Positions 34,026 through 43,541 of a DNA stretch of 64,000 bases are shown here, in pieces (within the stretch, counting starts at the first letter, position 1; each line of letters opens with the position of its first letter). Both the position numbers and the translations under genes were made by a program. Location: assembly GCF_014639255.1 (NCBI RefSeq), contig NZ_BMFV01000002.1:124001-188000 (forward strand), given 5' to 3'. The stretch comes from Pullulanibacillus pueri. GTDB taxonomy: Bacteria; Bacillota; Bacilli; Bacillales; Sporolactobacillaceae. The notes beneath the pieces were generated by a model that made no database searches, had not been told where the DNA came from, and worked only from the letters and a program-made list of their open reading frames with translations.

Positions 34026-34937
34026 ATGGCCATTACAAACACGAAAACGACAGTATTGTCTAAAACCTCCATTAAGGAGTTTATTAAAAACTATACGATT
34101 TTAACAAAGCCGCGCATTAATGCATTACTCTTATTCACAGCTTATGTTGCTGCCATTGTGGCAACAGATGGTTTTCCTGATCCAAAAACGACTTTAGTTC
34201 TCATTTTCGGACTTGGACTATCAGCTGCCGGCGCTGCTGTCATTAATATGTGGTATGACCAAGATATTGACGCCATCATGGGTCGCACTCAAGAGCGCCC
34301 TCTGCCACAAGGGAACGTCGCGTCTACACATGCGCTTGTTTTTGGTTTACTACTCCAAGCACTCTCTCTCATCATCTTTCTCACTTTAGCCAATCCTATA
34401 AGCGCCCTGTTATCCTTTGGTGGCTTTATATATTACGCGGTGATTTATACGATGTGGCTTAAAAGAAGAACCCCACAGAATATCGTCATTGGTGGTGGTG
34501 CTGGCGCTATTCCTCCACTTGTGGGCTGGGCCGTTGTTACAGGCAGTGTGAGTTTATCCGCTGTTTTAATGTTTCTGATTATCTTTTTCTGGACCCCCTC
34601 TCATTTCTGGGCACTCGCTCTCTATAAAAATGAGGATTATAGACGCGCTAAGGTTCCGATGATGCCTGTTGTAAAAGGCGCAAGAATCACGAAGGTGCAA
34701 TGCCTGATTTATGCGATAATCTTAGCCGGTGTCTCTATGAGCCTTGCTTTTCTTAATACCTTAGGAAGCTTATACTTTAGCGTCACACTGCTCTTAAACC
34801 TGTGGTATATAGGCATCCACATTAAGCTCTTCTTTGAAGCTGATAACCAAATGAAGTGGGCAAAAAAGACCTTTATGGCCTCACTGATTTATCTTCCTGT
34901 TTTATTTACTCTCATGGTCGTCTGCGTGCTTATTTAA
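34026..34937 (+). CDS. ctaB: Protohaem IX farnesyltransferase (haem O synthase)
   Basis: 303 residues of the UbiA prenyltransferase fold with about eight to nine spans. Asp-rich motif NMWYDQDIDAIMGRTQERPLP (first) and the second conserved region NEDYRRAKVPMMPVV. It adds a farnesyl group to haem B for the oxidase. AAAGGAG precedes the ATG. Confidence 0.96.
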   Translation: MAITNTKTTVLSKTSIKEFIKNYTILTKPRINALLLFTAYVAAIVATDGFPDPKTTLVLIFGLGLSAAGAAVINMWYDQDIDAIMGRTQERPLPQGNVASTHALVFGLLLQALSLIIFLTLANPISALLSFGGFIYYAVIYTMWLKRRTPQNIVIGGGAGAIPPLVGWAVVTGSVSLSAVLMFLIIFFWTPSHFWALALYKNEDYRRAKVPMMPVVKGARITKVQCLIYAIILAGVSMSLAFLNTLGSLYFSVTLLLNLWYIGIHIKLFFEADNQMKWAKKTFMASLIYLPVLFTLMVVCVLI

Positions 34938-34973
34938 TCGCTCAGCTTTAGTTTAAATAAGGAGATGTTAGAA

Positions 34974-35942
34974 GTGATTCAAAAACGTCGATCTATCGTG
35001 TGGCTAGGCCTTTGTGCCTCTATCGGACTGTTCATTGTCAATACTATGGGATTTATTGATACGTATACGGGCTCTATTCTGGGCTGTGGCCAGCACTGGC
35101 CATTATGTAACGGAGAAGTTGTTCCGGGAAAATGGAATGCAGCCACCATTATCGAGTATGTGCATCGTCTCATTTCATTTACAGCAATCATGCTGCTCTT
35201 TGTCTTCACAGCACTCGCTGGCTGGCGGCATTATGCCTCTCGAAAGGTGAGAGCCTTGATTAGTTTCTCGATTATTGCCGTCATTATGGAAGCAGGATTA
35301 GGCGCTATTAGTGTTTTATTTTCAAGCCCTCCTTGGGTCTTAGCATTTCATATGGGCATTGCCTTTACCTCTTTTAGCGCTTGTATTATGCTCACACTTG
35401 CTGTCAAACGGATCGAAAATAAGAAAAGACGGCAAATGTTAAATTTACCAGTGGCTGCTTACAGTGTTAAGAGCTTTTTCGTAAAATCCTGTCTGACCTT
35501 TCTCACCGTCTTCTTGGCTATTTATTATGGGGCCTTTGTCACACATTCGGGATATGGAGCAAGCTTCTTTGGCTGGCCTTTTCCTCAAGAGACAGGAACC
35601 GGATGGGGTTTTTGGATTGATGCCGTTCACCGACTCGTCGCTCTGCTCCTTCTTATTCTGGATATTTATCTCGTTAAGCATGCTTATCAACTTCGTAAAA
35701 TTAAACGTGATCTCTTTATCGGTAGTTTGTTCACCTTAGGTTTTACCGTGTTACAAATGTTTAGTGGCGCCTATATGATTCTCTCGCATATGAGTCTCCT
35801 TTCCTTTATGATTCATGTGTCCTTTGCCTCATTCCTATTTGCCTCTGCCGCCTTTGTGATGCTACAAGCCTATTCTGTCTTTTATGTCACAAAAAAAGAT
35901 AAACCCATAAAACCATTTCAAATGAAAGTGACAAGACTCTAA
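34974..35942 (+). CDS. ctaA: Haem A synthase
   Basis: 322 residues, eight membrane spans, with haem-ligand motifs EYVHRLISF, FHMGIAFTSFS, DAVHRLVALL and IHVSFASFLF, and the periplasmic Cys pair (GCGQHWPLC). The start is GTG 34974, which has AAGGAG 9 nt upstream; an ATG nine bases earlier touches that site. Converts haem O to haem A. Unlike B. subtilis, where ctaA and ctaB diverge, both lie behind qoxABCD here. Confidence 0.95.
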   Translation: MIQKRRSIVWLGLCASIGLFIVNTMGFIDTYTGSILGCGQHWPLCNGEVVPGKWNAATIIEYVHRLISFTAIMLLFVFTALAGWRHYASRKVRALISFSIIAVIMEAGLGAISVLFSSPPWVLAFHMGIAFTSFSACIMLTLAVKRIENKKRRQMLNLPVAAYSVKSFFVKSCLTFLTVFLAIYYGAFVTHSGYGASFFGWPFPQETGTGWGFWIDAVHRLVALLLLILDIYLVKHAYQLRKIKRDLFIGSLFTLGFTVLQMFSGAYMILSHMSLLSFMIHVSFASFLFASAAFVMLQAYSVFYVTKKDKPIKPFQMKVTRL

Positions 35943-35999
35943 GATCATAAAAAGCATCCATTGATACATGATGGATATGGATTTAGATTGCGACGTAAC

Positions 36000-36530
36000 T
36001 GCAAAAAGAGTAATGACGGTTAACAGTATGGATTTCCGCTCCAGGTCGCTCGCTTTCCTCATGCCCACACGATGTGGGTAGGATCGGCGTTCGACGCACA
36101 GGATGTGCTAGCTTCGACGCTGTCACACGGATGTGACGGTTTTAGTCGAAGTTCCTTAATGACGTGACGATTTTAGCCGATCGTCCTTAGTGGCCTCAGC
36201 TAACTTGGGAATGGACTATTTGTTCCCAAGTATTTATGAATAAAAATCTCCTGTTCCTGCGTCTACTCGTACCGCTTCGCAGTCAGCTTTCTCGGAACAA
36301 CTCGAAGTTTATTCGAGAAGTAACGCTAGTTGCTGTTCCCGAAGGACTCTAGTTTATGCACCCGTGAGTCAGCGGCGCTGAGGCACACACTTTTCCTGAG
36401 GTGTTCCGAATCTCCCGCCTTTCGCTCCAATCCACTTCCATGTTGTCGATGCTTTTTGCAGAAAAAATTAGGCATCTTTGCTTTTTTTAAAGGTAATTTT
36501 AACTTTAGGTGCATGAAAATCAGATCAGCT
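36000..36530 (-). repeat. Mosaic intergenic repeat, long copy, inverted
   Basis: Its reverse complement reads GTGGATTGGAGCG, GGAACAC/GTGTG, TCAGCGCCGCTGA, GACTC/GAGTC, GGGAACAGC, ATTCATAAATACTTGGGAAC, CCCAAGTTAGCTGAGGCC, GACGAT/ATCGTC, CTTCG/CGAAG enclosing GTCACA/TGTGAC, and CCCACA/TGTGGG, then GAGGAAAGCGAGCG. It lacks the 42-bp units. Confidence 0.9.
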
Positions 36531-36780
36531 TAACTAGCGGAGGAAATCCACGTAGACTCAAAAAATCGTAAACACCACGATTTTTCTGCGATGATTATTC
36601 TCCTAGCAGCCTTCCTTAGTCCTGCGGGAGCAGAGGCCTAGGTGAGACCCCCTAGCTCACCCCAAAAAACATCGGGGACCCCGGTATTTTCCGTAGCATG
36701 AGGAGGCTCACCAGCCGCCCGCGGAAAGCGTAGTGTATTTCCGTAGCGGTGATTATCTGTTACGTCGGAATATCCTTCAA
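36531..36780. repeat. Additional mosaic repeat fragments
   Basis: Holds AAAAAATCGT/ACGATTTTT, a single relative of the 42-bp unit (CACCCC...CGGGGACCCCGG, about 36659-36690) and GAGGCTCACCAGCCGCCCGCGGAAAGC, a module typical of related Bacillaceae repeats. No gene. Confidence 0.7.
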
Positions 36781-36885
36781 CTCTATAGTTGCTGACCTTA
36801 AGTAAAGGAGCACTCTCTTCTAAAAAGACGTGGCATTTAATAATAGTGCCACTAATATAAGCGTTTGCTTTTTGAAAGCTAAAAA

Positions 36886-36929
36886 AGCAAAAAAAGACCC
36901 TAAGGACAATTTCGTCATCTTAGGGTCTT
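36886..36929 (-). terminator. Terminator of the RND efflux gene
   Basis: AAGACCCTAAG pairs with CTTAGGGTCTT; on the minus strand TTTTT follows. It ends 9 nt after the stop codon. Confidence 0.9.
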
Positions 36930-36937
36930 CTCTTGTC

Positions 36938-39900
36938 TTATTTCTTATTTAGTTTTTTCCTGTTCCTTCTTCTCATAAATAACTCATAAACAAGTGGAAC
37001 AATGATTAAGGTTAACAGTGTCGAACTTGTTAAGCCGCCGATAACAGATATTCCTAAATCCTTCGAAATTAATCCTCCACTTCCTTCTAGCCCAATCGCA
37101 AGAGGGAGAAGAGCACAGATTGTCGCAATAGCTGTCATCAGAATGGGACGTAGTCGAATGGCACCGGCTTCTAAAATCGCGTCTCTTGTTGATAATCCTT
37201 CTTTTTCCTTGCGGATGACGCGGTCAATCAGCACAATCGCATTCGTGATTACAATTCCAATCAGCATGAGCGCACCAATCATAACAGAAATACTAATGGT
37301 TTCACCGGTGACAAAGAGTCCAAGGAATGCCCCGATAATCACAAACGGTAGCGAGAATAAGATGGCCAGTGGTGCTAGCGCACTACCAAAGGTGATGACT
37401 AAGATCAAGTAGACGATCGCAATAGCGGCTAACATTGCTAGGCCTAGCTGAGTGAAGGAGCTATTAATATCCTCAGTAACACCGCCCATAGAGGCCTTTA
37501 CGCCACTCGGTAGATCTATTTTATCCAACTGTTTTTGAACAGCTGCACTCACTTTAGACACATCATCAGACGTGATCTCACCACTTACACTTGCGTAAAT
37601 ATCGCCATCCTTACGCGAAATGGAATCAGAGGTTTGCCCCTTTTTCACGTGAGTCACATCAGAGATCTTTACGGCTTGACCTGTTGGTGATTGAATCGTG
37701 TTTTTCGTTAAATCATTAATACTATTATAACTTTCATTATCACTTTGAAGATAGACGTTGACATCTTCATTCCCTTTTTTGATCGTCGTTATGACTTTTT
37801 GCTGGTTCTTTTGACCAAGCGAAGCTCCAATTTGTGCGGTTGTTAAACCTAACTGCGCTAGCTTTTCTTGATCGACGTCAAGCGTGTATTCAACATAGTT
37901 TTTAGATAAAGTGGAATCAACATTTTTCAGATCACTATTGTCCTTCATAATCCCTTGAATTTTATTAATAACAGGCTTAATCTGATCAATGTTATCGCCA
38001 AAGACGTTCACAGTCAAGTTGTTGGAGCTTCCCGAAGTTGAAAGGTTAATCGTTCCCCATTCGCCTTTATTCGTCATTTTCTTTAGGTGCGCCATGACTT
38101 TATCTTGTTCAGTCGAGAAGTTCGGCGTATCTTCATCATATTGCACATAGAACAGGGCACTGTTGTCCTGGCCTTGGCCCATTGACATCGGGTTTCCCCC
38201 ACCAACGGAATATTGAATGGTATCCACGTTTTTTCGATGGCTAAAGTAATCTTCTACTTTTGACCCTACCTTTTTGACATCATCAAGGGTCTGGCCTGGA
38301 TCAGGAGAATAAGTCGCAACGACCATTTTCTGTTCGTCCGAACCAATGAAGCTGACCCCTATGAATGGCACCAAACCTAAGGATCCCACAAGTAAAACGA
38401 TAGCAATAATAGACGTCATCCATTTATGGTTTAATGTCCAATTCAGAACGGTTTTATAGAAGTTAGCCAATTTTCCTGGCTTATTGTCATTATGCTTTGC
38501 TTTTTCTTTTAAGCCCTTCTTAAAAAAGCTATGGGCAAGCATAGGCACAATTGTAATCGCGACGAGTAACGAAGCGAGTAGAGAAAAGACAATGGTTAAA
38601 GCAAAAGGTAAGAAAAGCTCACCAATCATCCCTGTGACGAAGCCCATTGGTAAGAAAACAGCAATTGTGACAATGGTTGAACTCATAATCGGCATAAACA
38701 TTTCTCGAGTCGCCGAAGTGATCAACTCTCGACCGGTTAATTTTTCAGTAGAAAGCGACATCCGCCGGTATATATTCTCGATAACTACAATCGAATCATC
38801 GACGACCCGCCCAATCGCAATCGTCATTGCTCCAAGTGTCATAATGTTTAACGTGATATCCATTTCTTTCAAAATGATAATCCCAATTAACAATGACAAA
38901 GGAATAGAAACAACAGAAATTAATGTTGATTTGAAGTTCCTTAAGAATAAAAGAATAATGATCATCGCGAAAATGGCACCAAGAACAGCCTTTTCAACCA
39001 TTGATTTAACCGAATCTTTAATAGGCTGCGCTTGATCTAAGGTTGTGACAGCATGTAAACCCGGTATATCCTTTTTCACCTTATCGATTTCGTCATTAAC
39101 TGCATCGCCGACTTCCACAGTATTAGCATCTGAGGATTTGACCACTTGAACAGCTATTGAAGGTTCTCCATTGGTACGACTGATGGAATCAGACTTTCCG
39201 ACCATTTTAATCGTCGCCAAATCCCCAAGTTTCACTATCGAGCCTGTCGCTTGTGAAGGAATAGAGAGTTTCTTTAAATCATCGAGAGAAGTGAATTTCT
39301 TTCCTACAACTACAGACTTTTGTGAGTCATTAAAATTATAAAGTCCCAGTGGGTAAGAAACATTATCGCCTTGGATAATATTTTCTACGGTCTGTTCATC
39401 AAGCCCATACTTCTTTAATTGATCCTGTTTAAAAGAGAGATCAACTTCATTGACTGTTTGTCCAGAAACATCAACTGAGGAGACGCCGTCAATCCCTTGA
39501 AGATTAGGAACCACTTTGTTATTGATTGTGTCTGTAAGCTCAGAAAGGGATTGATCTGGATTTGACAGACTCAGAGTAATGATTGGGAATGCATCTATAG
39601 ATATCCTGGTGACACTTGGATCCTCTACGTTTTCAGGAAAGCTCACTTTACTAATGGCTTCCTTTATTTTCGTTTCAGCTTTGTCTAAATCTGTTTCATA
39701 ATTAAATTCAACTTGCACTGAGGAGAAATTCGAATTTGAATTTGACGACACCGTCTTAACACCTTGGATATTTTGAACAGCTTGTTCAATAGGCTGAGTG
39801 ACCTGCTCGTCCACTTCTTCAGGGGTTGCTCCTGGATCTGTGGTGGAGACTGTCATGACCGGGGTTGTTATATTCGGTAATGTTTCCATTTTCATATTCA

Positions 39901-39991
39901 CGGCTGAATATATACCGGCAACAACAACAATAAGTGTCAAAAGCCATAAGGCAAATTTGTTGTTCAAAGAAAATTGGATAATCCGTCGCAT
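36938..39991 (-). CDS. swrC: RND-family efflux transporter, SwrC/AcrB-like
   Basis: 1017 residues with the RND plan: first span near the N-terminus (FALWLLTLIVVVAGIYSAV), a large external loop, spans 2-6 including the essential motif GAMTIAIGRVVDDSIVVIENI, a second external loop and spans 7-12 (VMIGALMLIGIVITNAIVLID). AGGTGG precedes ATG 39991. No membrane-fusion or outer-membrane partner is nearby, as expected for Gram-positive RND pumps such as SwrC. The divergent TetR gene and its operator motifs make this a YerO-SwrC-like system for export of surfactants or drugs. Confidence 0.92.
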   Translation of the reverse strand: MRRIIQFSLNNKFALWLLTLIVVVAGIYSAVNMKMETLPNITTPVMTVSTTDPGATPEEVDEQVTQPIEQAVQNIQGVKTVSSNSNSNFSSVQVEFNYETDLDKAETKIKEAISKVSFPENVEDPSVTRISIDAFPIITLSLSNPDQSLSELTDTINNKVVPNLQGIDGVSSVDVSGQTVNEVDLSFKQDQLKKYGLDEQTVENIIQGDNVSYPLGLYNFNDSQKSVVVGKKFTSLDDLKKLSIPSQATGSIVKLGDLATIKMVGKSDSISRTNGEPSIAVQVVKSSDANTVEVGDAVNDEIDKVKKDIPGLHAVTTLDQAQPIKDSVKSMVEKAVLGAIFAMIIILLFLRNFKSTLISVVSIPLSLLIGIIILKEMDITLNIMTLGAMTIAIGRVVDDSIVVIENIYRRMSLSTEKLTGRELITSATREMFMPIMSSTIVTIAVFLPMGFVTGMIGELFLPFALTIVFSLLASLLVAITIVPMLAHSFFKKGLKEKAKHNDNKPGKLANFYKTVLNWTLNHKWMTSIIAIVLLVGSLGLVPFIGVSFIGSDEQKMVVATYSPDPGQTLDDVKKVGSKVEDYFSHRKNVDTIQYSVGGGNPMSMGQGQDNSALFYVQYDEDTPNFSTEQDKVMAHLKKMTNKGEWGTINLSTSGSSNNLTVNVFGDNIDQIKPVINKIQGIMKDNSDLKNVDSTLSKNYVEYTLDVDQEKLAQLGLTTAQIGASLGQKNQQKVITTIKKGNEDVNVYLQSDNESYNSINDLTKNTIQSPTGQAVKISDVTHVKKGQTSDSISRKDGDIYASVSGEITSDDVSKVSAAVQKQLDKIDLPSGVKASMGGVTEDINSSFTQLGLAMLAAIAIVYLILVITFGSALAPLAILFSLPFVIIGAFLGLFVTGETISISVMIGALMLIGIVITNAIVLIDRVIRKEKEGLSTRDAILEAGAIRLRPILMTAIATICALLPLAIGLEGSGGLISKDLGISVIGGLTSSTLLTLIIVPLVYELFMRRRNRKKLNKK

Positions 39992-40423
39992 TGTTTTCCA
40001 CCTTTCAAATAATCTTGTTTCAAAATGATATTGCGATCTCACTGACCCATTGGTCAAAATTTAATTATGGTGATAATGATCAATTAACCTTTTTATCATA
40101 ACTCTCTTTGTTCAAAAAAGAAAATGAATGAAGTGAATAATTGATGACAATAGAACTGAGTAGTCATCACTCGTAGGGTTCCGTAACAAAGCGAAAAGAA
40201 GCAGACCAGTACTTTTCTCATTGTTTCGTTTAATAAAAAGGCTAAAAGTATTCCTTAATAACAATAAATAGGGTCATCCAGGATGGCTCAATTAGCCTAT
40301 GGATCATCACTTCTGATGATCCTATCGTTTTAACCAAGTCATTCGCTTCTATCACCATTTGTTTAAAGCGCTCTTTCTTTTCTGGCCTCTACTATGGTAA
40401 AAATCCCCTCATCACAGTATATC

Positions 40424-40534
40424 TGACCAGTCAGTCAAACGTCAAATAACTACTTCTGACTTGCCTATTAAACAATAACATAGAAACCATTGTATCTTTA
40501 GAAATTTATAAGCTATAATAATACTGACTGGTCA
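40424..40534. promoter_or_regulatory. Two copies of a TetR-type operator
   Basis: TGACCAGTCA (40424-40433) and its exact reverse complement TGACTGGTCA (40525-40534), the latter 35 bp before the regulator start. Each is itself a near-palindrome (TGAC/GTCA). They probably bind the adjacent TetR protein and control both genes. The rest of the 577-bp gap shows no gene. Confidence 0.65.
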
Positions 40535-40568
40535 TTTTCAATATGCGGGTTGTGAAAGGATTTTGTTT

Positions 40569-41441
40569 ATGAAGGAAAAAAAGAAAAAAATCATTGAATC
40601 AGCCATTAAGCTATTCGCCGAACACGGCTTTCATAGTACAAGTGTACAAGAAATTGCCAAACAAGCTGACATGTCTAAGGGATCCGTCTATTTGTATTTT
40701 GAATCCAAAGAAGACATTTTATTAAATATTTTCTACTATTATTCTGATAAAATTCGCGACAAAATTTTATCAGCTCAACATTTAAACTTAGAACCTAAGG
40801 AAAAACTGATTCGACAACTAAAAATCCAAATGGAAGAACTCTATAAACATCACGATTTCTTTATCATGCTTGTCCGAGAACAAGCGTTGTCCTTTAACAC
40901 TACCCTTGAAGAATTGGTCAAAAAAATCCGTCTAGAATCCTTTGAATGGTTAAAAGAAAGTATTCTTTCCACTTATGGGGATAGAATCGCGCCTTATATC
41001 ATCGATCTATGTATCCTATTAGACGGTCTCACTGAGACCTATTTTAAACTGCTCATTATCGATCATATTTATGTCAATATCGATGTTCTATCCCGATACA
41101 TTATTCTCCGCTTTGATGATATTGTAGAGGGACTCGTCCACTCTGGGGAAACACCTATTTTAACAGAGGAAATGTTTCTAGAAAAAGTCCATCACGTGAA
41201 TCCCTCTGGTGAAATTACCTTTGATGATGTTACCCAATCCCTTAAAAGGCTAAAAAAAATTGTTCAATTAACAGATGACGAAGAACTGATAGAATCCCTC
41301 GAAATTATTGAGAGAGAAGTTAAGAAAGATCAGCCTAAAAGCTTTCTCATTCAAGGCATGCTTGCCAACATCCAAGGGATCCCTTCTGCTCAAAAAGAAA
41401 AGAAAGTGATCGCTAATTATTTCAATATTAAGTGCATATAA
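40569..41441 (+). CDS. yerO: TetR-family regulator, YerO-like
   Basis: 290 residues. The N-terminal helix-turn-helix is typical (IIESAIKLFAEHGFHSTSVQEIAKQADMSKGSVYLYFESKEDIL region, with the GSVYLYF recognition helix), followed by a long all-helical ligand domain, longer than most TetR proteins and similar in size to YerO. ATG 40569 has AAAGGA 8 nt upstream. It is divergent from the RND pump gene, which it probably represses until a ligand such as an antibiotic or lipopeptide binds. Confidence 0.82.
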   Translation: MKEKKKKIIESAIKLFAEHGFHSTSVQEIAKQADMSKGSVYLYFESKEDILLNIFYYYSDKIRDKILSAQHLNLEPKEKLIRQLKIQMEELYKHHDFFIMLVREQALSFNTTLEELVKKIRLESFEWLKESILSTYGDRIAPYIIDLCILLDGLTETYFKLLIIDHIYVNIDVLSRYIILRFDDIVEGLVHSGETPILTEEMFLEKVHHVNPSGEITFDDVTQSLKRLKKIVQLTDDEELIESLEIIEREVKKDQPKSFLIQGMLANIQGIPSAQKEKKVIANYFNIKCI

Positions 41442-41499
41442 TGCTTTTAGAGGCTTGGTCAAAACAAGATAATGAAAACCAATGCCAAACAATGCAAGT

Positions 41500-41745
41500 T
41501 CAAAGAGTGAGTAGGAAACGGAAGCATAGTCAAAATGCTAAGGCTCCCGCAGGAACAGTAAACAGCGTGACTTAACGAGTCAACTTCGAGTTGTTCCGAG
41601 AAAGCGACGTCGAAGCAATCTCCTAGACGCAGGAACAGGGACTCTCTTTCATAAATACGACAGAACACCATATAGCTTACTCCAACGCGAGCTGAAGCCG
41701 TGCCCGTGGAAGCGAAGTATTTTGACGGAGTGATTCGCTTGATGC
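41500..41745 (+). repeat. Mosaic intergenic repeat, partial copy
   Basis: Contains CAGCGTGACTTAACGAGT, CGAGTTGTTCCGAGAAAGC, GACGCAGGAACAGGGAC, TTTCATAAATACGACAGAAC and GAGCTGAAGCCGTGCCCG, in the order of the long copies, without the terminal tandem hairpins. Confidence 0.8.
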
Positions 41746-41821
41746 GAAGTATATAGAAAAATCCGTTCATTCCAATAGAATGTTCGGGTTTTTCTGTGAA
41801 TGAAAGACTTCTGTCCCAACC
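41746..41821 (-). repeat. Inverted copy of the katX terminator repeat
   Basis: The reverse complement reads GGGACAGAAGTCTTTCATTC, then a hairpin with CGGATTTTTC, as at 4223-4290. It can act as a terminator in the plus direction for the TetR gene. Confidence 0.75.
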
Positions 41822-41855
41822 TTTTTCAATGTCATGCTAAAAAGGAGGAACATCT

Positions 41856-42509
41856 ATGAACATGCTCAAGACATCAGGGCTTTTTTGTGTAGCGCTTGTG
41901 TTATTTAGCTTTGCCTTTTTCCTCATTGGGCTCCACTATTATGATCCGCTATTTTTGCACTTTAACGCTGCGATTCAGTCAAGGGTTTATAATGCCCTTG
42001 GGAAGGTCGGTTTATATATTTTTACTGTTATTACCTACATAGGTTCAATTGACGTTTCCTTACCACTGACACTCTTATTGAGCTTTTATTATGCACTGCG
42101 AAAGCACTATGGAATGATCCTATTACTCTTTTATAATCTTGAAAGTGTTCGTATTGTGAATGGCCTTTTAAAAAACTACTACAAAGTCCCTCGTCCAACG
42201 CTGACGCACCTTGTTCATGCTGGATCTTATAGTTTTCCAAGCGGACATTCCATGAATTCGTTGGCCTTCTTTGGCTTTTTAACCTTTCTACTTAGTGTTA
42301 ATCTTAAAAGAAAAGGGAGAAGAACAGGGGTCATATGGACAAGTAGCTGCCTTCTCATCTTTTTGATCGGTCTTAGTCGCGTTTATTTAGGCGTCCACTT
42401 TCCAATGGATATTATTGGCGGCTATCTCGCAGGTCTCGCCTGTCTAATGATGACGCTTCTCCTTTATACTGTTTTCTCTAGTGCAAAGGCTTCGGCGAGC
42501 AATTCATAG
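41856..42509 (+). CDS. PAP2-family membrane phosphatase
   Basis: 217 residues, about six spans. The three PAP2 motifs are present: KNYYKVPRP, FPSGHSMNS and SRVYLGVHFPMDIIGG (catalytic His and Asp). Such enzymes dephosphorylate undecaprenyl pyrophosphate or phosphatidylglycerol phosphate at the outer membrane face. GGAGG precedes the ATG. Its last 46 bases overlap the end of the convergent LLM oxidoreductase gene. Confidence 0.92.
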   Translation: MNMLKTSGLFCVALVLFSFAFFLIGLHYYDPLFLHFNAAIQSRVYNALGKVGLYIFTVITYIGSIDVSLPLTLLLSFYYALRKHYGMILLLFYNLESVRIVNGLLKNYYKVPRPTLTHLVHAGSYSFPSGHSMNSLAFFGFLTFLLSVNLKRKGRRTGVIWTSSCLLIFLIGLSRVYLGVHFPMDIIGGYLAGLACLMMTLLLYTVFSSAKASASNS

Positions 42510-43474
42510 GAGTGCTGCTTCGCTTTAAAATCATAAAGATTGCTGATCACCATAAATTCATCGGTTCTATAACGTTTTTGCAGGTCGATTAATTGTTCCT
42601 TCACTTTTTCCGGGGTACCGATTACCATTCTTTTTCTATTTTCACTGATTTTTTTTAATTCATTCACTGTATAGGTCCTGGCTTTCACCTCTTCCGGCGA
42701 AGGGATGCGGGTATCCCCGTTCTTTTTGCCGACATTAAGGAGCCAACCATCCTGACTGAGGGCAAGTCTTTCGGCTTCCCCTTGGGTATCGGCGCACACG
42801 ACAAAGATACAGGTAATCGCTTGAGGTTCCCTGAGCCATTTTGATGGCCGGAAAGCCTCTCTATAATGTTTTAGCGCTTGTTCGCCATTATGTGGATTAA
42901 TAAAATGGCCATATATAAAGCCCGTGCCCATCTCCGCGGCGAGTTTTGACCCTTCACTTCTAATCCCTAAAATCCAAGGATCAGGCAAACGCTGAGAAAA
43001 CGGGGTCGCCTTCACCTCATAAAAGGGTTGGTCCGCTGGTAAATCACCTTGAAGAAAGCCCAATAAATCAAAGACTTGCCTTGGAAAGTCATTTAAGCTT
43101 TTCCTCAGATTATCGGTTAAAGCAAGCCGAGTGGCTAAAGAACCACCAGGGGAATTTCCCACACCAAGATCAATGCGCCCAGGATAAAGGGCTGAGAGCA
43201 CCTTGAAGTTTTCCGCCACTTTATAGGGACTATATTGAGGGAGCAGGACACCTCCTGACCCTACTTTAAGAAATCGCGTTTTTGCGGCAATAGAGGCGAT
43301 CAACACTTCAGGCGAGGCCCCAGCTAAACCATTAGTATTATGATGCTCAGCAACCCAATATCGGGTATAACCTAAACGATCGGCTAGATCTGCTATTGTG
43401 AGTGTATTATTTAAGGCTTCTTCTGGAGTCGCCCCTTTGGCAATCGGTGATTGGTCTAAAATACTGAGTTTCAT
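42464..43474 (-). CDS. LLM-class flavin-dependent oxidoreductase (luciferase-like)
   Basis: 336 residues from ATG 43474. Opens MKLSILDQSPIAKG, with RYWVAEHHN near residue 40, GVGNSPGG and the C-terminal SNLYDFKAKQHSYELLAEAF, as in the LLM family with B. subtilis YceB/YtmO-like members. It uses FMN to oxidise a small organic molecule; the substrate is unknown. First (most downstream) of a run of five minus-strand genes for oxidoreductases. Confidence 0.88.
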   Translation of the reverse strand: MKLSILDQSPIAKGATPEEALNNTLTIADLADRLGYTRYWVAEHHNTNGLAGASPEVLIASIAAKTRFLKVGSGGVLLPQYSPYKVAENFKVLSALYPGRIDLGVGNSPGGSLATRLALTDNLRKSLNDFPRQVFDLLGFLQGDLPADQPFYEVKATPFSQRLPDPWILGIRSEGSKLAAEMGTGFIYGHFINPHNGEQALKHYREAFRPSKWLREPQAITCIFVVCADTQGEAERLALSQDGWLLNVGKKNGDTRIPSPEEVKARTYTVNELKKISENRKRMVIGTPEKVKEQLIDLQKRYRTDEFMVISNLYDFKAKQHSYELLAEAFALEKTV

Positions 43475-43541
43475 GCTTACCACTTCTTTCTATATGGAAA
43501 AAGGAAGCCCTAATGATCAAAGGGGCTCCCTACCCTGTGCT

